From NCBI GenBank assembly GCA_030549175.1, contig JAUKUA010000003.1:2170001-2234000 (forward strand): DNA of 64,000 nucleotides. Direction: 5' to 3'. Under the pieces are notes generated by a model. The model did no database searches, was not told the origin of the DNA, and worked only from the letters and a program-made list of their open reading frames with translations. This document shows positions 1-11,427 of this stretch, one piece after another. Each line of letters opens with the position of its first letter. The first letter of the stretch is position 1. Made by a program: the position numbers and the translations under genes. This DNA is from Lasiosphaeris hirsuta. Its lineage: Eukaryota > Ascomycota > Sordariomycetes > Sordariales > Lasiosphaeriaceae.

Positions 1-29
1 TTCATTTGGTGTCTTTGTAGGAATGACCT

Positions 30-1349
30 TCATTGGGGCATCGCCACCATACCGAGCACATCCTCAATGACATCCTCTGGCCCAACTCCGTCTAGAATCC
101 CCTCGACCGCCGAAAGCTCGCTACCCCATTGCATGCTGCGCTCCTTTTCGGGGGCCACCATAGCGATGCGGTGCAAGTAGACCTTCTTTGCGGCCAGTCC
201 AACCAGCGACGGTGTCACGTAGTCGAGCCCGTGCAGCGGCGCGAGGCTTTTCACGAGCTGCTCGAAGTGTTTGGTTGCCGTGGGTGTGACACCACCCCCG
301 ACAGCGCGGTGCATCCGCAGAAACGAGACGATATTCATCTGATACCGCATCACGTCGACGTCGACATGTACTTGCTGGGTTAGCTGAGCGAGGATGGCAA
401 CCTCACTGTCCGTGAAAACCGGCGGGGGCAGCGGTTTTCCTTCCGTCGGCCCCGGGACTGGTTTTTGGGGCCTAATGGATCGGCCGTCTGCGGCCGTGAA
501 TGATGAGCTGAGGGCGGATCCACTTCGCTTTACCACGCTGAGGCTTGAGTCGGTCGAGGCCGCGTCGTCGTCATCGTTTACGTCTGAACCATCATATTCC
601 TCGTCGAGGTATGCGAACCCCTCCTCGGGGTCTTGCCAGTGCGCCAGGTAGAAAAAATCGTTCAGGTGCGGCGTGACGTGAGCCCGGCCACCGCTGTCGG
701 CGCTGATGGCGGCGATGAAGAGGAAGTGCTTCGGAGCCGTGTGGACGCTCGTCCGGGTGAAGATGCGGCGCGTGCGCAGGAGTTCCAAGGCTTGAATTTG
801 CACGGCCAGCGGCGCGCGGTCGAGGTGCTTTGCGATGACGACGTTCGCGATTTGCGGCGGTGGCGGTATTTGCTGAGTACTTGATGCTGCTGCTGCTGCC
901 GTCGTTGAGGATAATAGACTCATCGGGGCACCGTTGCTGCGCTGGGATGCCACTCGGTAGGGGAGAAAGTAGGACCCCGTGGGGGAGGTGGTGGATGATG
1001 GATCATGGTGTTGGAGAGAGAGGTGGCGCGTTCGGTACGGTGAGATGGAGCGTCCGTTATTATTGCTGCTATTGCTGTTGGGCGACGAGGCCTGGTAGGG
1101 AGGAGCGAGAAGAATGCCAGCCGCAAAGTCGTCAAGGGTCGTGTGTGCGTGACAGCTGATGATGACGGGGGCAAGGCCAAATGTCCTGGTAGCAATCAGG
1201 CAGAGCTCTTCGGTAAGCTCGTCGACGGCTTCGGGACTCGTGCTGACCAGACAGTGCTCGCGGGAGACGAGAGAGAGCAGGGTGGCAAGCTCGAGGTCAC
1301 TGAGGTTGTGGACTTTTTGCAGCAGCTGTTCGTCATTGGCGGCTGCCAT
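30..1349 (-). CDS. AAA/Mg-chelatase-like fungal protein, degenerate
   Basis: The single-exon frame encodes about 439 aa from an ATG at 1349; the frame stays open further upstream but without an ATG. Residues around 170-215 (LDRAPLAVQIQALELLRTRR followed by FLFIAA) resemble the Walker B/sensor-1 part of MoxR and Mg-chelatase ChlI AAA+ ATPases, and the C-terminal part resembles their lid helices. I see no P-loop (GxxGxGKT), and the region between residues about 80 and 160 is Ser/Asn/Pro-rich and low in complexity. It is therefore probably an ATP-binding-defective AAA fold, as in other ascomycete proteins annotated 'magnesium chelatase'. Its function is unknown, and fungi make no chlorophyll. 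It is divergently arranged with ypt7. I am fairly sure it is a real gene and less sure of the family. Confidence 0.7.
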   Translation of the reverse strand: MAAANDEQLLQKVHNLSDLELATLLSLVSREHCLVSTSPEAVDELTEELCLIATRTFGLAPVIISCHAHTTLDDFAAGILLAPPYQASSPNSNSSNNNGRSISPYRTRHLSLQHHDPSSTTSPTGSYFLPYRVASQRSNGAPMSLLSSTTAAAAASSTQQIPPPPQIANVVIAKHLDRAPLAVQIQALELLRTRRIFTRTSVHTAPKHFLFIAAISADSGGRAHVTPHLNDFFYLAHWQDPEEGFAYLDEEYDGSDVNDDDDAASTDSSLSVVKRSGSALSSSFTAADGRSIRPQKPVPGPTEGKPLPPPVFTDSEVAILAQLTQQVHVDVDVMRYQMNIVSFLRMHRAVGGGVTPTATKHFEQLVKSLAPLHGLDYVTPSLVGLAAKKVYLHRIAMVAPEKERSMQWGSELSAVEGILDGVGPEDVIEDVLGMVAMPQ

Positions 1350-1926
1350 CGCTGCCAATTCTCTGGATGAAGATTCCAGGGCCCCATTAGGGCGAGGCTG
1401 CAAGGCCGCAGGCTAGAATCTATTCACATAGATGCTGCGGAACTTGGCTGGTGTTGTGCCATTTCTGGGTCGACGTGTCGTGTTGTCGTCCATGCGCTCT
1501 CGTCACAAGTTCGAGGCTCACCCGCGAGCTTTCCTGGTTCCCTGGCTCTCCAAAGTGGCGCTAACGTGGGGAAAAGGCACATGCTAAGGGAGAGCTAGTC
1601 CAAAAGCCGCCTGGTTTCATCGTGGGGCCTAATCGGCCTGCTGCGCACGGTTTAATTGGCCCAACGCAGTTGTCTGTGCCTAGAGCTATCCGTCACTCCT
1701 CCAACAGCCAGGACCCCCAACATCAAGTGAGTCCCGCTCATTTGCTTTATCAACGCCGCCCCGTTCGCAGCACCGCTGATTTGCTTTGCGGCCTTCCGAG
1801 CTCCCACGACGACTGCGTGACATCGAAAGTCGAGCCTACCTCAAATACCTGCCGAATAAGCCGCTACCGCATTTCCATCGCTTCCCCCACCTCCATCCGA
1901 ACAAGCCCCCGGCCAATCCGCCCAAG
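1350..1926. other. Divergent intergenic region, AAA-like gene/ypt7
   Basis: This 577-bp region separates two divergent genes and should carry both promoters. The ypt7-proximal half (about 1740-1926) is C-rich and pyrimidine-rich on the + strand, as is usual for fungal leaders. I see no RNA gene, repeat or convincing ORF. Confidence 0.5.
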
Positions 1927-2918
1927 ATGGCCTCGAGAAAGAAGGTCCTGTTGAAGGTTCGCACACTCGACATACGCGGCACCCCTATAGCGGCGATAAA
2001 TAAATAGCAATGGGCTGACGAGATTGCGTGTCAAGGTCATCATCCTGGGTGATAGTGGTGTCGGAAAGACAAGCTTGATGAACCAATATGTACGCACATC
2101 GACGAGAAGGGCATCTTGCTCTATGCATCACTTGCAATCGCCCCCTATCCAAGTCAAAAGATGTGATATGCTGATGCTGTCATCGTTACGCAATCACAGG
2201 TCAACAAGCGATTCAGCGCGAGCTACAAGGCTACCATCGGAGCTGATTTCCTCACACGTGAGGTGCTGGTGGACGATCGCCAGGTGACAATGCAGGTGCG
2301 AGAAATCCACATCTATTACTCCTACATCCCCTACGTAGAAACAGAGGCTAAAAGTAGGGATTGGGCAGCTCTGGGACACAGCTGGACAGGAACGGTTTCA
2401 GTCGCTCGGCGTGGCCTTCTACCGTGGCGCTGATTGCTGCGTCCTCGTCTTCGACGTCAACAACTCCAAGAGCTTTGATGCGCTCGACAGCTGGAGGGAC
2501 GAGTTTCTGATCCAGGCATCCCCCCGAGATCCGGATAATTTCCCGTTCGTGGTGCTGGGCAACAAGATCGATGTGGAGGAAAGCAAGAGAGTGGTAAGGC
2601 CACGATGCGGAAGACATTCCCGCTGCCTAACCGATACTGACGCGGCCCTTCCAGATTTCGACAAAGCGGGCTATGACCTTTTGCCAGTCGAAAGGAGGTA
2701 TCCCCTATTTCGAGACGAGTGCAAAGGAGGCCATCAACGTGGAACAGGCCTTTGAGGGTGAGGATCCCTACAAATTTGTTAGTTTCTAGTGCTGACAATT
2801 GGCTACAGTCATCGCAAGAAATGCCTTGCTTCAGGAGGAGTCGGAGGAGTTCAGTGGCGACTTCCAAGACCCGATCAATATTCACATCGAGAATGACCGG
2901 GATGGATGCACCTGTTAA
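1927..2918 (+). CDS. ypt7: Rab7-family small GTPase Ypt7
   Basis: Six exons (1927-1956, 2036-2089, 2200-2295, 2369-2593, 2655-2757, 2809-2918) join to a 205-aa Rab GTPase, the usual length. The P-loop GDSGVGKT lies at residues 15-22, the effector/switch I region holds ATIGADF, switch II is WDTAGQE (62-68), and the guanine-binding motifs NKID and ETSAK are present. The protein ends in CTC, a C-x-C double geranylgeranylation signal. Rab7/Ypt7 on late endosomes and vacuoles recruits HOPS and drives vacuole fusion, endosome maturation and autophagosome fusion. All five introns are short with GT-AG ends. The 10-codon first exon is confirmed by the conserved N-terminus [10 protein letters not shown] joining directly to VIILGDSG. 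The assignment is very secure. Confidence 0.96.
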
Positions 2919-3984
2919 GTTGAAAGGGAGCTGCGTTGCGGTTTCACCCTGAGTCTACTTCATGACGGGAGGAACTTGTATGATATCATGCTGGGTCTGC
3001 GTCTGGCGTGGTTTTTTTGATTCTCCTAAACGGGGGGGAACTGGCTTGTCGTCTTTTTCAATAGTCTTTGAGCGGACTCGGCAGGGGAGGGTGCTTGGTA
3101 CCGCCTTTCGTATGAGGCAAGCAAGGTGATTCATAGACCTGCATCGGTGTAAATGGTACTTGGGCATATTCAAGGTCCTGATAACGTACGGACAACACAA
3201 CACTTACCATCTTGTGTCTCATCGGCATAGCCGCTGACGGATGTTGCTGATGGGCCATTATCAATGCAAATATGGCCTTTGTGTAAGTTCTATTATTTCA
3301 AATCCAATAATCCCATCCTGTTTATTATTCCTGTCTCAAAACTCAGAAGCAACTTGTCTGAGTCTTGAGATGGAAACCCGACTAGGTCGAAGCGACGCCA
3401 TGAACCCTAACCCTTATCTCGTGCGTGGTGATTGATTTCGGGTCCCTGTGGCGCGACCATGGAGCAATGGATGCGGCGCGTGGCATTTACCGCACGATCC
3501 ACTGAAGAACCAGCTTTTTCCGTGCGCGGCTTCGCTTTCGGGACAGGGGCTTGATCGACAACTGGGTCAACTCTTCAACTTCGCCTAGAATCCTCCCCAC
3601 TTCCTCCCGCGAGTAGATCCAAGACTTCGCTTCCAGTTCTGAGGCAGCGATATCCATTCATTTCGTCGGCAGACCCAGCAGCTCCCCGTCCTCTTCCCTG
3701 GTGCATGACTAAATCGTCCACGATCTATCCCGGTTAAATATTTGCGCTGCCTGGTTGTTCCTCGTTGAGTGGATGCGGATGCCGTCAGACAGCTTGATCT
3801 CGACCCACCGAACAACGATGCCCCCCTGTCGGCCCTGAACGCGTACCTACACGTACCGAACAATACACTGCTTTCGTTTGCCACCGATTCACCCCTTTGC
3901 CGAACGAGCGCATCCGGCGCATTTGGCGCGTCCTTCTCCAAGCTCTCCGGAGGCGCCGTAGCCTGGCACTTCAAATCTCACTCC
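2919..3984. other. Intergenic region ypt7/transporter
   Basis: This is about 1.07 kb between two same-strand genes. It holds the ypt7 3' end and the transporter promoter and leader. An in-frame upstream ATG at 3769 could extend the transporter N-terminus by 72 residues. I see no other feature. Confidence 0.45.
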
Positions 3985-5597
3985 ATGGCACCAAACGAGC
4001 CCCTTATGCCGGGGGAACTAGCCCCGAGCCATCACGAGCCTCACGGTCACAACGAACACCATGAGCTCTCTCGCTCCCCAACTCTTTCTTCCCGGCGCCG
4101 GTCGCAATCTAGGAGCGTGGAGCTGCTCACCCGAGGATCGTCGCAGTTGAGCTCGACGTGCACCAACAGCTCGGGCTTGCGGGCCAAGCTCGGGCTGCTT
4201 GGCGTAGCACGGCGGACGCTGGGCATCATACTGTTGCTGGTTACGGTGTTTTTATGGACAATATCAAATTTCCTTGCGAGTGTGAGTTGAGCTCTTGCGG
4301 CGCCGTCTTCAATGTGTGGCATTGGCCAAGTGATTCTAACAACTCCTACCCTCTAGTACATATTCTCCGACGACTCATATAGCAAGCCATTCTTTCTCGT
4401 TTACGTCAACACATCACTCTTTGCCGTCTCACTTATTCCGATGGTCATACGCTATGTGATGCAAACGGGGGTCGCTACGATTAGAAGCAGAGCGATAGAG
4501 CTTTGGCGGGAGACGAGGTACGGCATCAAGCCCCTCAAGACCCAGGATGAGGGGGACAATGGCGATGCCGAGCGGCTGCTGGTAGATGACGAAGGCAGCC
4601 TAGAAGCTTTGGACTTCCCGGGGCTCAAAGATGAGAAGCTCAGCCTGCGCGAGACGTCGTGGCTGAGCCTCGAATTCTGCATGCTGTGGTTTCTGGCCAA
4701 CTACTTTGCGTCGGCATGCCTTGAGTACACGAGCGTGGGCAGCGCAACGATTCTGACATCGACGAGTAGTATCTGGACACTCATATTCTGCGCCGTCATG
4801 GGCGTCGAGGGCTTCTCGATACGCAAGCTCCTCGGCGTCATGGCGTCGCTAGCGGGTGTCGTGCTCATCTCAACAGTCGATCTGACCGGCGCGAGTGATG
4901 GGAACCGGGGTAACTTCCCGCACAAGACGACGGAGCAGATTGCCATCGGCGATGCTATGGCTTTCTTCAGTGCCATCATCTACGGCTGCTACGTGACGGT
5001 TATGAAGAGGCGGGTCGGAAATGAGGACCGGGTCAACATGCCGCTATTCTTTGGGCTTGTGGGCCTATTCAACGTGGCGTTTCTCTGGCCGGGGTTCTTT
5101 ATCCTGCACTTCAGCGGCATTGAAACGGTATGTCTATTTTTCCACTACTTTTCCCCCGTCTTGCTGATTAATTCCCTGTTTCGGTTGGTTATTGACTTGG
5201 CATTCTAGTTTGAACTACCCCCAACGGGCAAGATTTGGACAATTATCATGGTACGTACCGTCGTATAGCCGTGCAACGACTTGTGAGCTAATACATTGTG
5301 ATATCCTAGGTCAACTCAGTGGCGTCGTTCCTGAGTGACATGACGTGGGCCTACGCCATGCTGCTTACTACCCCACTGGTGGTCACAGTTGGTATCTCTC
5401 TGACGATTCCACTGTCGCTAATCGGGGAAATGATCCAGTACGCTCAATATTCGAGCTGGGTATACTGGGTCGGGGCGGGAATTGTGTTTCTTTCGTTTGT
5501 GTTTGTCAACCACGAGAGCCAGGAGGACGGGGACGATGATAAGGAGCAGAGGACAGAGGCGGGAACAGTCCGCGGCGTGGATAGAGGCGTTGCATGA
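3985..5597 (+). CDS. Drug/metabolite (EamA/SLC35F-like) transporter
   Basis: Four exons (3985-4281, 4357-5127, 5209-5250, 5310-5597) give about 465 aa. A Ser/His-rich cytosolic N-terminus of about 75 residues is followed by about ten hydrophobic segments, beginning with GIILLLVTVFLWTISNFLAS. The central segments (LANYFASACLEYTSVGSATI, then TSSIWTLIFCAVMGVEG) are typical of DMT proteins of the SLC35F5/Thi74/YML018C type, which sit in the vacuolar membrane of fungi. A charged loop between the second and third helices and an acidic C-terminal tail (EDGDDDKE) also fit. The substrate cannot be read from the sequence. The start at 3985 has a good context (ctccATGg); 3769 is an alternative. The first intron carries a ctaac branch motif. 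Confidence 0.85.
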
Positions 5598-7021
5598 TAT
5601 CCGGCCTATGTCTGTATGTGTGTGGCGTGTTTGGCCCTTTTTTTCTTGCATTCCCAAGGCGTTTTGGACATGGGGCTATGGTAGCTATTTGTACCTCGGT
5701 AAGGCCTCACCGCACAGGAGGACAGGTTGGCTAGGAAGCCATCGAGTCCCCTAAAAGTGGCCCAGCATTGTCCGTACAAATGCGGCTGACGATGTACATG
5801 TACTTAATTTTACACTGTTGAGCGACTAAGCAATGATTGCAGAAAGACGGCCCGATGTTTGCACTCTCACGGTCGAGTTGTAACCAGATGAACAGCCCCT
5901 GTGCCGCCCAGCACGCTGGAACCAATGGCCCGATCGGCGGGTAGGTACCGGTAGTTCGCATCGCAGCCGTCTTACCGCATCCGCATACGCCTTCCCTGTC
6001 GGCTGCTCTCCCGATGATGGAGGGGTGAGGGGATTGTGCATGAACTCCAAAGAAAGCTAAAAAAAAAAAAAAAACGGATTACCGCCTCCATGATTGATAA
6101 TCTTTGCCTTTTCTCTCCTCCCCTGGGTATGCAAGTGCACAGATGGGCGGGCAAATCGAAAGACCAAATGATCCGACTTTCTGTCTTATATCCTGCCTTA
6201 TCGGGAAGTGACTCTGCTATCTGTGCACTAATCGTACTTGGCAGCAGGCTCACACTATTGATCTCCCTGCATGGACAGCAATGACGTGCGATGGGATCTA
6301 GGTATGTTGCCCAGTTTCAACGACACCCCCTCGGAAAGAGCAAAAAGTAGGGCCAAACCCAACAATCGCTTTTCTAGGCTGTAGCATCCTCCGCCAGCCT
6401 TCCCAGACGGGAAAGCCAACAACCCAAGTCATTCCTTTTCCCGCTGTTTCTTTTCTTGGGGGCTTGGACCCTCTTTTGCACGACTGGCGCGACGGGTTGA
6501 CAGGTCATCTGCCCACGAATGCCTGCCCCCCTCTGCGATCACGCTGCCAGCCGGCGCCCGGTCGATAACACTCGGTGTAGGCTGCATGTACGAGCAACAA
6601 CGACCGCGTTTCTATTTCCTAGGACTGAAAGGTAGTCTGCAGTGACCCCCCAGATGAGCCAGGCAACACACCTCAGCCCTCACGCCTGTCACTTCCGGAG
6701 TCAACAACGGCACGAGGCTTCCCTGCCTAGAGACTACCCAACTACCTAGGGGGGTCACCGGGCGTCTCATCGCTCACGTCGTGTATCTTGCCTTTGAATC
6801 ACCAGCTCACGCTCATGCATCCTTCCCACCCATCTATATAAATACATTCTGTTGCCTATACACTCTCTCCACCTAGACCTTGTCTCGCTTTTCTGCATCT
6901 TGTTGAAGCACGGCATCCGTACTCGTGCGAGCCTGTACTGTAGTTCCTAGGAACATTCTCCCATCTTCTTAATCACAACACCTCGCTATAGCCACCCGTC
7001 CGAGGGCATGCGCTTTTCGCC
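5598..7021. other. Intergenic region upstream of the heme-oxygenase-like gene
   Basis: This 1.4-kb region contains an A15 run near 6059-6073, a C/T-rich stretch, and a consensus TATA element about 180 bp before the next start codon. I see no RNA gene or convincing ORF. Confidence 0.45.
6835..6844 (+). promoter_or_regulatory. TATA box of the heme-oxygenase-like gene
   Basis: TATATAAATA lies 187 bp upstream of the ATG at 7022 and is followed by a pyrimidine-rich stretch (cactctctccacc) typical of fungal transcription start regions. A consensus TATA box suggests an inducible rather than constitutive promoter. This is inference from position and sequence alone. Confidence 0.5.
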
Positions 7022-8443
7022 ATGGCTGCCACAACCGAAGCTCCTCACCTAGGTCTGGGCGACCGCATCAACTCAGCCACACGCCCCGTTCATGCAAAGC
7101 TGAACAAAAATCTCCTTCTCCGCCTCCCACTGGCCCTCCCACCCCGTGCCCACGACCCGTCGCTCTACATCACTGGCCTGCTGCATGTAGCTCCCATCTA
7201 CCGCGCCTTTGAGTCTATCTGGCAGGATATTGTCGACACCACCCCACTCGACCTTGACCCGGAATCCGACTTTGATTCCGACTCCTCTCGGTCTGCCACC
7301 CCGGTGCCCCCGGTCTCTACACCCTCTGGCGCAGGAAATGACACGTCCCGGCCTGTAGCTGCGCCGAGCGAGCGTATCCGTGCCGTTCTAGACCACCTCC
7401 TCCTGCCGCAGCTCGCTCGCTTCCCCAGCCTACGCCGTGATATCTGCTCGGCGACAGGCTGGTCCGGTGATGAGGTTGACGCGCAGCTCAATGCCGTCAT
7501 CCAGAAGGGACGGCTGGCAGAGTTCGTTGCCCATGTCGAGCGCGCCGTGACCCGCCACCCGCACGTGCTGCTAGCGTACGCGTGGGTGCTGTACATGGCA
7601 CTCTTTTCTGGCGGCCGGTTCATCCGCGGGTCACTCGAGGCCGCAGGGACTCTGTTCTGGGGGAAGAAGGCCTCTCCCCTTTCCCCTGGTGCTAACCCCG
7701 CCGGCTCTACTGGGGAGGTTGAGGGGGCCAATGACATCTTCCCGCTCGCCTTCTTCCGCTTCGAGACTCCACACGACGGTGAAGATCTAAAGATCGAGTT
7801 TAAGAGGCGCCTCGCTGAGGTTGAAACGGTCCTTACTCCCGACGAGTACAACGACGTCGTCCAGGAGGCCGTATGCATCTTTGACAACATGATCCTGCTC
7901 ATCACGCAGCTAGACGGCGTCTGTGAGCACCGGTCGCCGTCCAACTCGCTCGACGGCTGGGCCGCCGCCCTGATGCCCCGCCTCGGCGGGCGGCTGAGGG
8001 ACAGCGTAGCTGTGGCGCGCGAGAGGAGTCTCAAGGGACTGTTGTCCACCTACCGTGGAGACAGCGGTGCAAAGCCAACTGACGAGACTCCTAGTGAAGA
8101 ACCCCCACGGCTGCACGACGAGAAGAGCTCCATCCTTCCCGGTGCCGGCCCGCCTCCTGTTACGGACAGCACAACGGATATGAGCAGTTTGCATATCCGG
8201 GGGGCGTTGGCGTTGGCTGAAGAATTGGTGGAGAAGCGCACTTCCTCGCTGGGAGAGGTCGAGGCCACCGTTGCCGGGTCGCCGCTCAAGGCGGTCCGGT
8301 TCGGCAGGGACGCTCCCGAGGAGGGGAGGGGAAGGCTGTTGGTAGACAGAGGGCGGCGGCTCTCGGTATTGTCGGCGTGGAACGCTGTCATGCTCCTGGG
8401 TGCTGTGGCTGTCGTTTTGGGGGTTAACTATATCGCAAGGTGA
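7022..8443 (+). CDS. Heme-oxygenase-like protein, tail-anchored
   Basis: The single exon encodes 473 aa with a strong start context (cgccATGGct). The N-terminal half has the all-helical heme-oxygenase pattern. INSATRPVHAKLN places His24 where heme oxygenases carry the proximal heme ligand (usually T-x-x-x-H). The segment RHPHVLLAYAWVLYMALFSGGRFI resembles the distal helix, including a Gly-Gly like the flexible HO hinge. The C-terminus is a hydrophobic anchor (about 450-471, WNAVMLLGAVAVVLGVNY) ending NYIAR, as in ER tail-anchored HO-1. Acidic Ser/Pro-rich inserts make it longer than HO-1 (about 290 aa). If active it would cleave heme to biliverdin, CO and iron at the ER; activity is not proven. 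Confidence 0.75.
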   Translation: MAATTEAPHLGLGDRINSATRPVHAKLNKNLLLRLPLALPPRAHDPSLYITGLLHVAPIYRAFESIWQDIVDTTPLDLDPESDFDSDSSRSATPVPPVSTPSGAGNDTSRPVAAPSERIRAVLDHLLLPQLARFPSLRRDICSATGWSGDEVDAQLNAVIQKGRLAEFVAHVERAVTRHPHVLLAYAWVLYMALFSGGRFIRGSLEAAGTLFWGKKASPLSPGANPAGSTGEVEGANDIFPLAFFRFETPHDGEDLKIEFKRRLAEVETVLTPDEYNDVVQEAVCIFDNMILLITQLDGVCEHRSPSNSLDGWAAALMPRLGGRLRDSVAVARERSLKGLLSTYRGDSGAKPTDETPSEEPPRLHDEKSSILPGAGPPPVTDSTTDMSSLHIRGALALAEELVEKRTSSLGEVEATVAGSPLKAVRFGRDAPEEGRGRLLVDRGRRLSVLSAWNAVMLLGAVAVVLGVNYIAR

Positions 8444-9103
8444 CGGGTCATAAGTATAAGGAGTTTGAGCGTTGGTTTGATTTGTTGTAAGCCACTAGGA
8501 AGTTGAAGAATCGGGTGATTTTTATACTGTGTAGTGTCATTTGAACTTTCGAATAGCCACGCCATGATATCAATAGAGCCAATTGAATGGGAAGTGCCCC
8601 TGAATGAATAAACAAATTGGATTATATATAGCACGTGGAACCCTTATGAATAAAGAACATCTATTGTCTGATATGTTCTATTTGTTGGGGGATATCCCCG
8701 TAATTCTTACGATTGTGTAGGATATCCCTGTTGTTCCGATTGTTTGGGCTACTCCCAAGCAAACAGCATATATGTTTCAGCTCCATCCTGTCTCTTACTC
8801 TTCTTAGATGTGCTGATGTGCTGCAGCACCAAAACACCTGCTTTTCAACGCTCGGCTCTCTCTATGCTTCGCACAGTCAACAAACCATCCCCTCCGCCTA
8901 TCCATCTCAGCCCGTCCATCTACTACTGTTCCACATGGCGAAATCCGCCAACCACCACGGTGGCTGGAATCACATGCCAAAAATACGCTCTTGAACGCCC
9001 CCATCCGACTTACTCGATGGTTTATGGGGGATATCACCCTTAAATATCCCAACAGAAACAAAGGAAAACAAATCCAAACAGCCTCGGAAAGGGTAAGGAT
9101 ACA
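8444..9103. other. Convergent 3' intergenic region
   Basis: This 660-bp region lies between two convergent genes and holds both 3' UTRs. It is relatively AT-rich near 8470-8660, with aataaa-like signals (tgaataaa near 8606 and 8648). I see nothing else. Confidence 0.45.
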
Positions 9104-11427
9104 TCACCAATCATCCCCATCGCCCTCCCACTTATCTCCTACATCTGCCCACCCACATCCCCACCTGCGACCCTCCGTCTCACCACCCAGCCGCAGATCA
9201 GTCGCCTCATCGCGCCCCTCGCTCCAGCGCCGCACGATGTAATCATCGCCGACAGTTACCAACCGACCTTCGTTTGTCCACGTCAGCGCACCCACCTCTT
9301 TGTCATGACCCCGCACAAGCGGCGTGCCACGGCGCACAACAGGCATGGCGTCGGCCTGGCGGGCAAATATGTTGGTCATGCTAGGGGTGCGGGTAAGACC
9401 AGGAGCGCCGGGGAAGGCAGGGCCTGGGCGGCTGCGTCCGTTTGGGGGGATTGCGGTTGAAGTGGCGCTCCCGACGAGGTATGATTCGTCGGGCGAGCTG
9501 TGCTGCCAGGCGTCTTGGATGTATCGCTCGTCGGTTGGAAACAGAACTGTACACCCGTCGCTGCTGCCTACGGCGAGGAGCTCTGAGCGGTCATCAATGG
9601 CAGGGCGGACGCTAGCTTTGACGTAGAAACTTGTTGCGTGGAAAAGGGGGTGGCGGAAGCCATAGATGGGCCCGAGGCCCTCGTGGGCAGTCCCGTGGTG
9701 TCGTCGGCGGGGCGGGTCAGCGCCTGCCCGAGCTGGGGTGAGATCTGTCGCGTGGCCGAGGACGAGGTGGGCGGTGTTATATGCGTAAACAGTGTTGTCC
9801 TTGCAGAGGGCGTAGAGACGGGAACCATCGCCACCGAGGGTCATGGAGGAAATGCCGAAGGGGCGCCACGCTGCGTGACTAGGAGGTGGGGCAGTGAAGG
9901 ATACAGGTGTACTAGTCTTGTGGTGTCGGCTCGTATGGATGGCTCTGATGTCCCAAAGTTTGACGCTTGCATCAGCCTCGCAGGCAGTTAGAAGGAGGTG
10001 CTCACGGCCTGGTGGCAAGAATTGGAGTGCTGTGACAGAGACTTCGCCGATACGGCCAGGTACTTCACCCATGCGAGCTACGTCGCCGGGACCAGCCGGC
10101 TGTGATTTGACCTGTTTCAAGGCCCGCGCATGGGCATCGTAGATGCTGTTAACTACGCACCCAGGGTTGACCGGCTTTGATACGCGGTGGTGCAGTCCTG
10201 CTTCAGAAAGGATGGTCACCTCTTGGACTGGTCCGCCGCGGCAGCGCAAGTCCCATATCTGCACACTACCATCGCGGCCGGATGTTGCAAGCACGCAACC
10301 GGAGCCACGGCCTGGCTGGAAGCGCACTTGCTTCAAGGAGGCTGTGTGATGCCCTAGAATCGATACGGGTGTTTGTGTCATCATGTCTATAACTCTGCCG
10401 GTCTGATCACCCGATGCTGTGGCGAGTAGGTAGTCGTCCTCAGAGAAGTCTAGGTCGATAATGGCGTTGCCATGGGCCTGGAATGATAGATGGATTTTGG
10501 CGAACTCCTTTTCAGAGTCTAGTAGCCGCACATAGCCTTCCTCATCGCCTACAGCAACCAGGCTGTTCTCTACGTAGTGTCAGTTGCAATTGTGGAAGAC
10601 TGATGACAGGAGAAGTACTGTGACTCACTGTGACAGCTGGTGGTACAAAACGGGATGCTCCGGGCTGCTCCTTCGTGACTTGTACATAGATGCACATCCT
10701 CTGGCCTACTGTGGAAATCTGCCGTCTCTGTCCGCCAGTCTATGTCCAATCTCAGTATAGTCCAACTGCACACATTGCCTGATTAAAACCTACCAGAGAC
10801 TGGATGCGATAGGACCCGACTGCCAACCGTCGGCATGCCACCCGTCATTCTCTGGACTAATTGGGCTTCGAAGCCACGGCGATTGAGCGGCACGGGTTTG
10901 CTATATTCCCGCGGCTCTTCAGGCAGCTCGTCGTCATCCTCTGAGGCGTCATCTTCTAATTCAACTTCGTCCATGAGGGCCCGGCGGGAGCGGAGAGACC
11001 GTATGGGGCTTTGAAGACCTAGTCTCATATTCGGAGTGGGGAGAAGCGGCGATGTGTTCAGCGGGGAGGGCAAAGTGTACGATGATCTTTCCGGGGTGTT
11101 GTGCTGCACCTTGCGCCGCTTCGCTACCCGAAGTGTGGGCAGGTCATCGAGCCCATTGTCCTCGGATATAGGTTTGAGTGGACTGGAGGGCGTTTGGCAT
11201 CGGTTCAGGGCCGGGCCTGCAAGGTCACGGAGGGCCCTCCGGGCGGCGCTTGGCTGGGACGAGACTCGGGACCGGGGGGTAAAGAATCTCTGAAACTTCC
11301 GGGGAGTTATGGATGGATTCCTCCGCTCCTTGCCAAAACTTGACGGGGCCCTCGGAGGTGATGAGAGCAGATTGTTGCTGAGCAAGGCAGAGGACTTGGC
11401 TCCAGAAGGCAGCTGCTTCTCTGCCAT
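9104..11427 (-). CDS. cdt2: Cdt2/DTL-type WD40 substrate receptor of CRL4
   Basis: Three exons (10794-11427, 10629-10739, 9104-10569) give about 736 aa. The first about 210 residues are basic and Ser/Pro-rich with a conserved-looking RKFQRFFTPRSR segment. WD40 repeats follow, with recognisable blades such as ATSGRDGSVQIWDLRC and TACEADASVKLWDIR. The later blade FYVKASVRP...LAVGSSDGC matches the equivalent part of DTL/Cdt2. Cdt2 is the substrate receptor of CRL4 ubiquitin ligase, which destroys Cdt1 and Spd1/p21-type inhibitors on PCNA in S phase. The start is the ATG at 11427; the frame is open upstream without an ATG. The gene is divergent from spb1. The Cdt2 assignment rests on family resemblance; another WD40 adaptor is possible. 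Confidence 0.78.
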
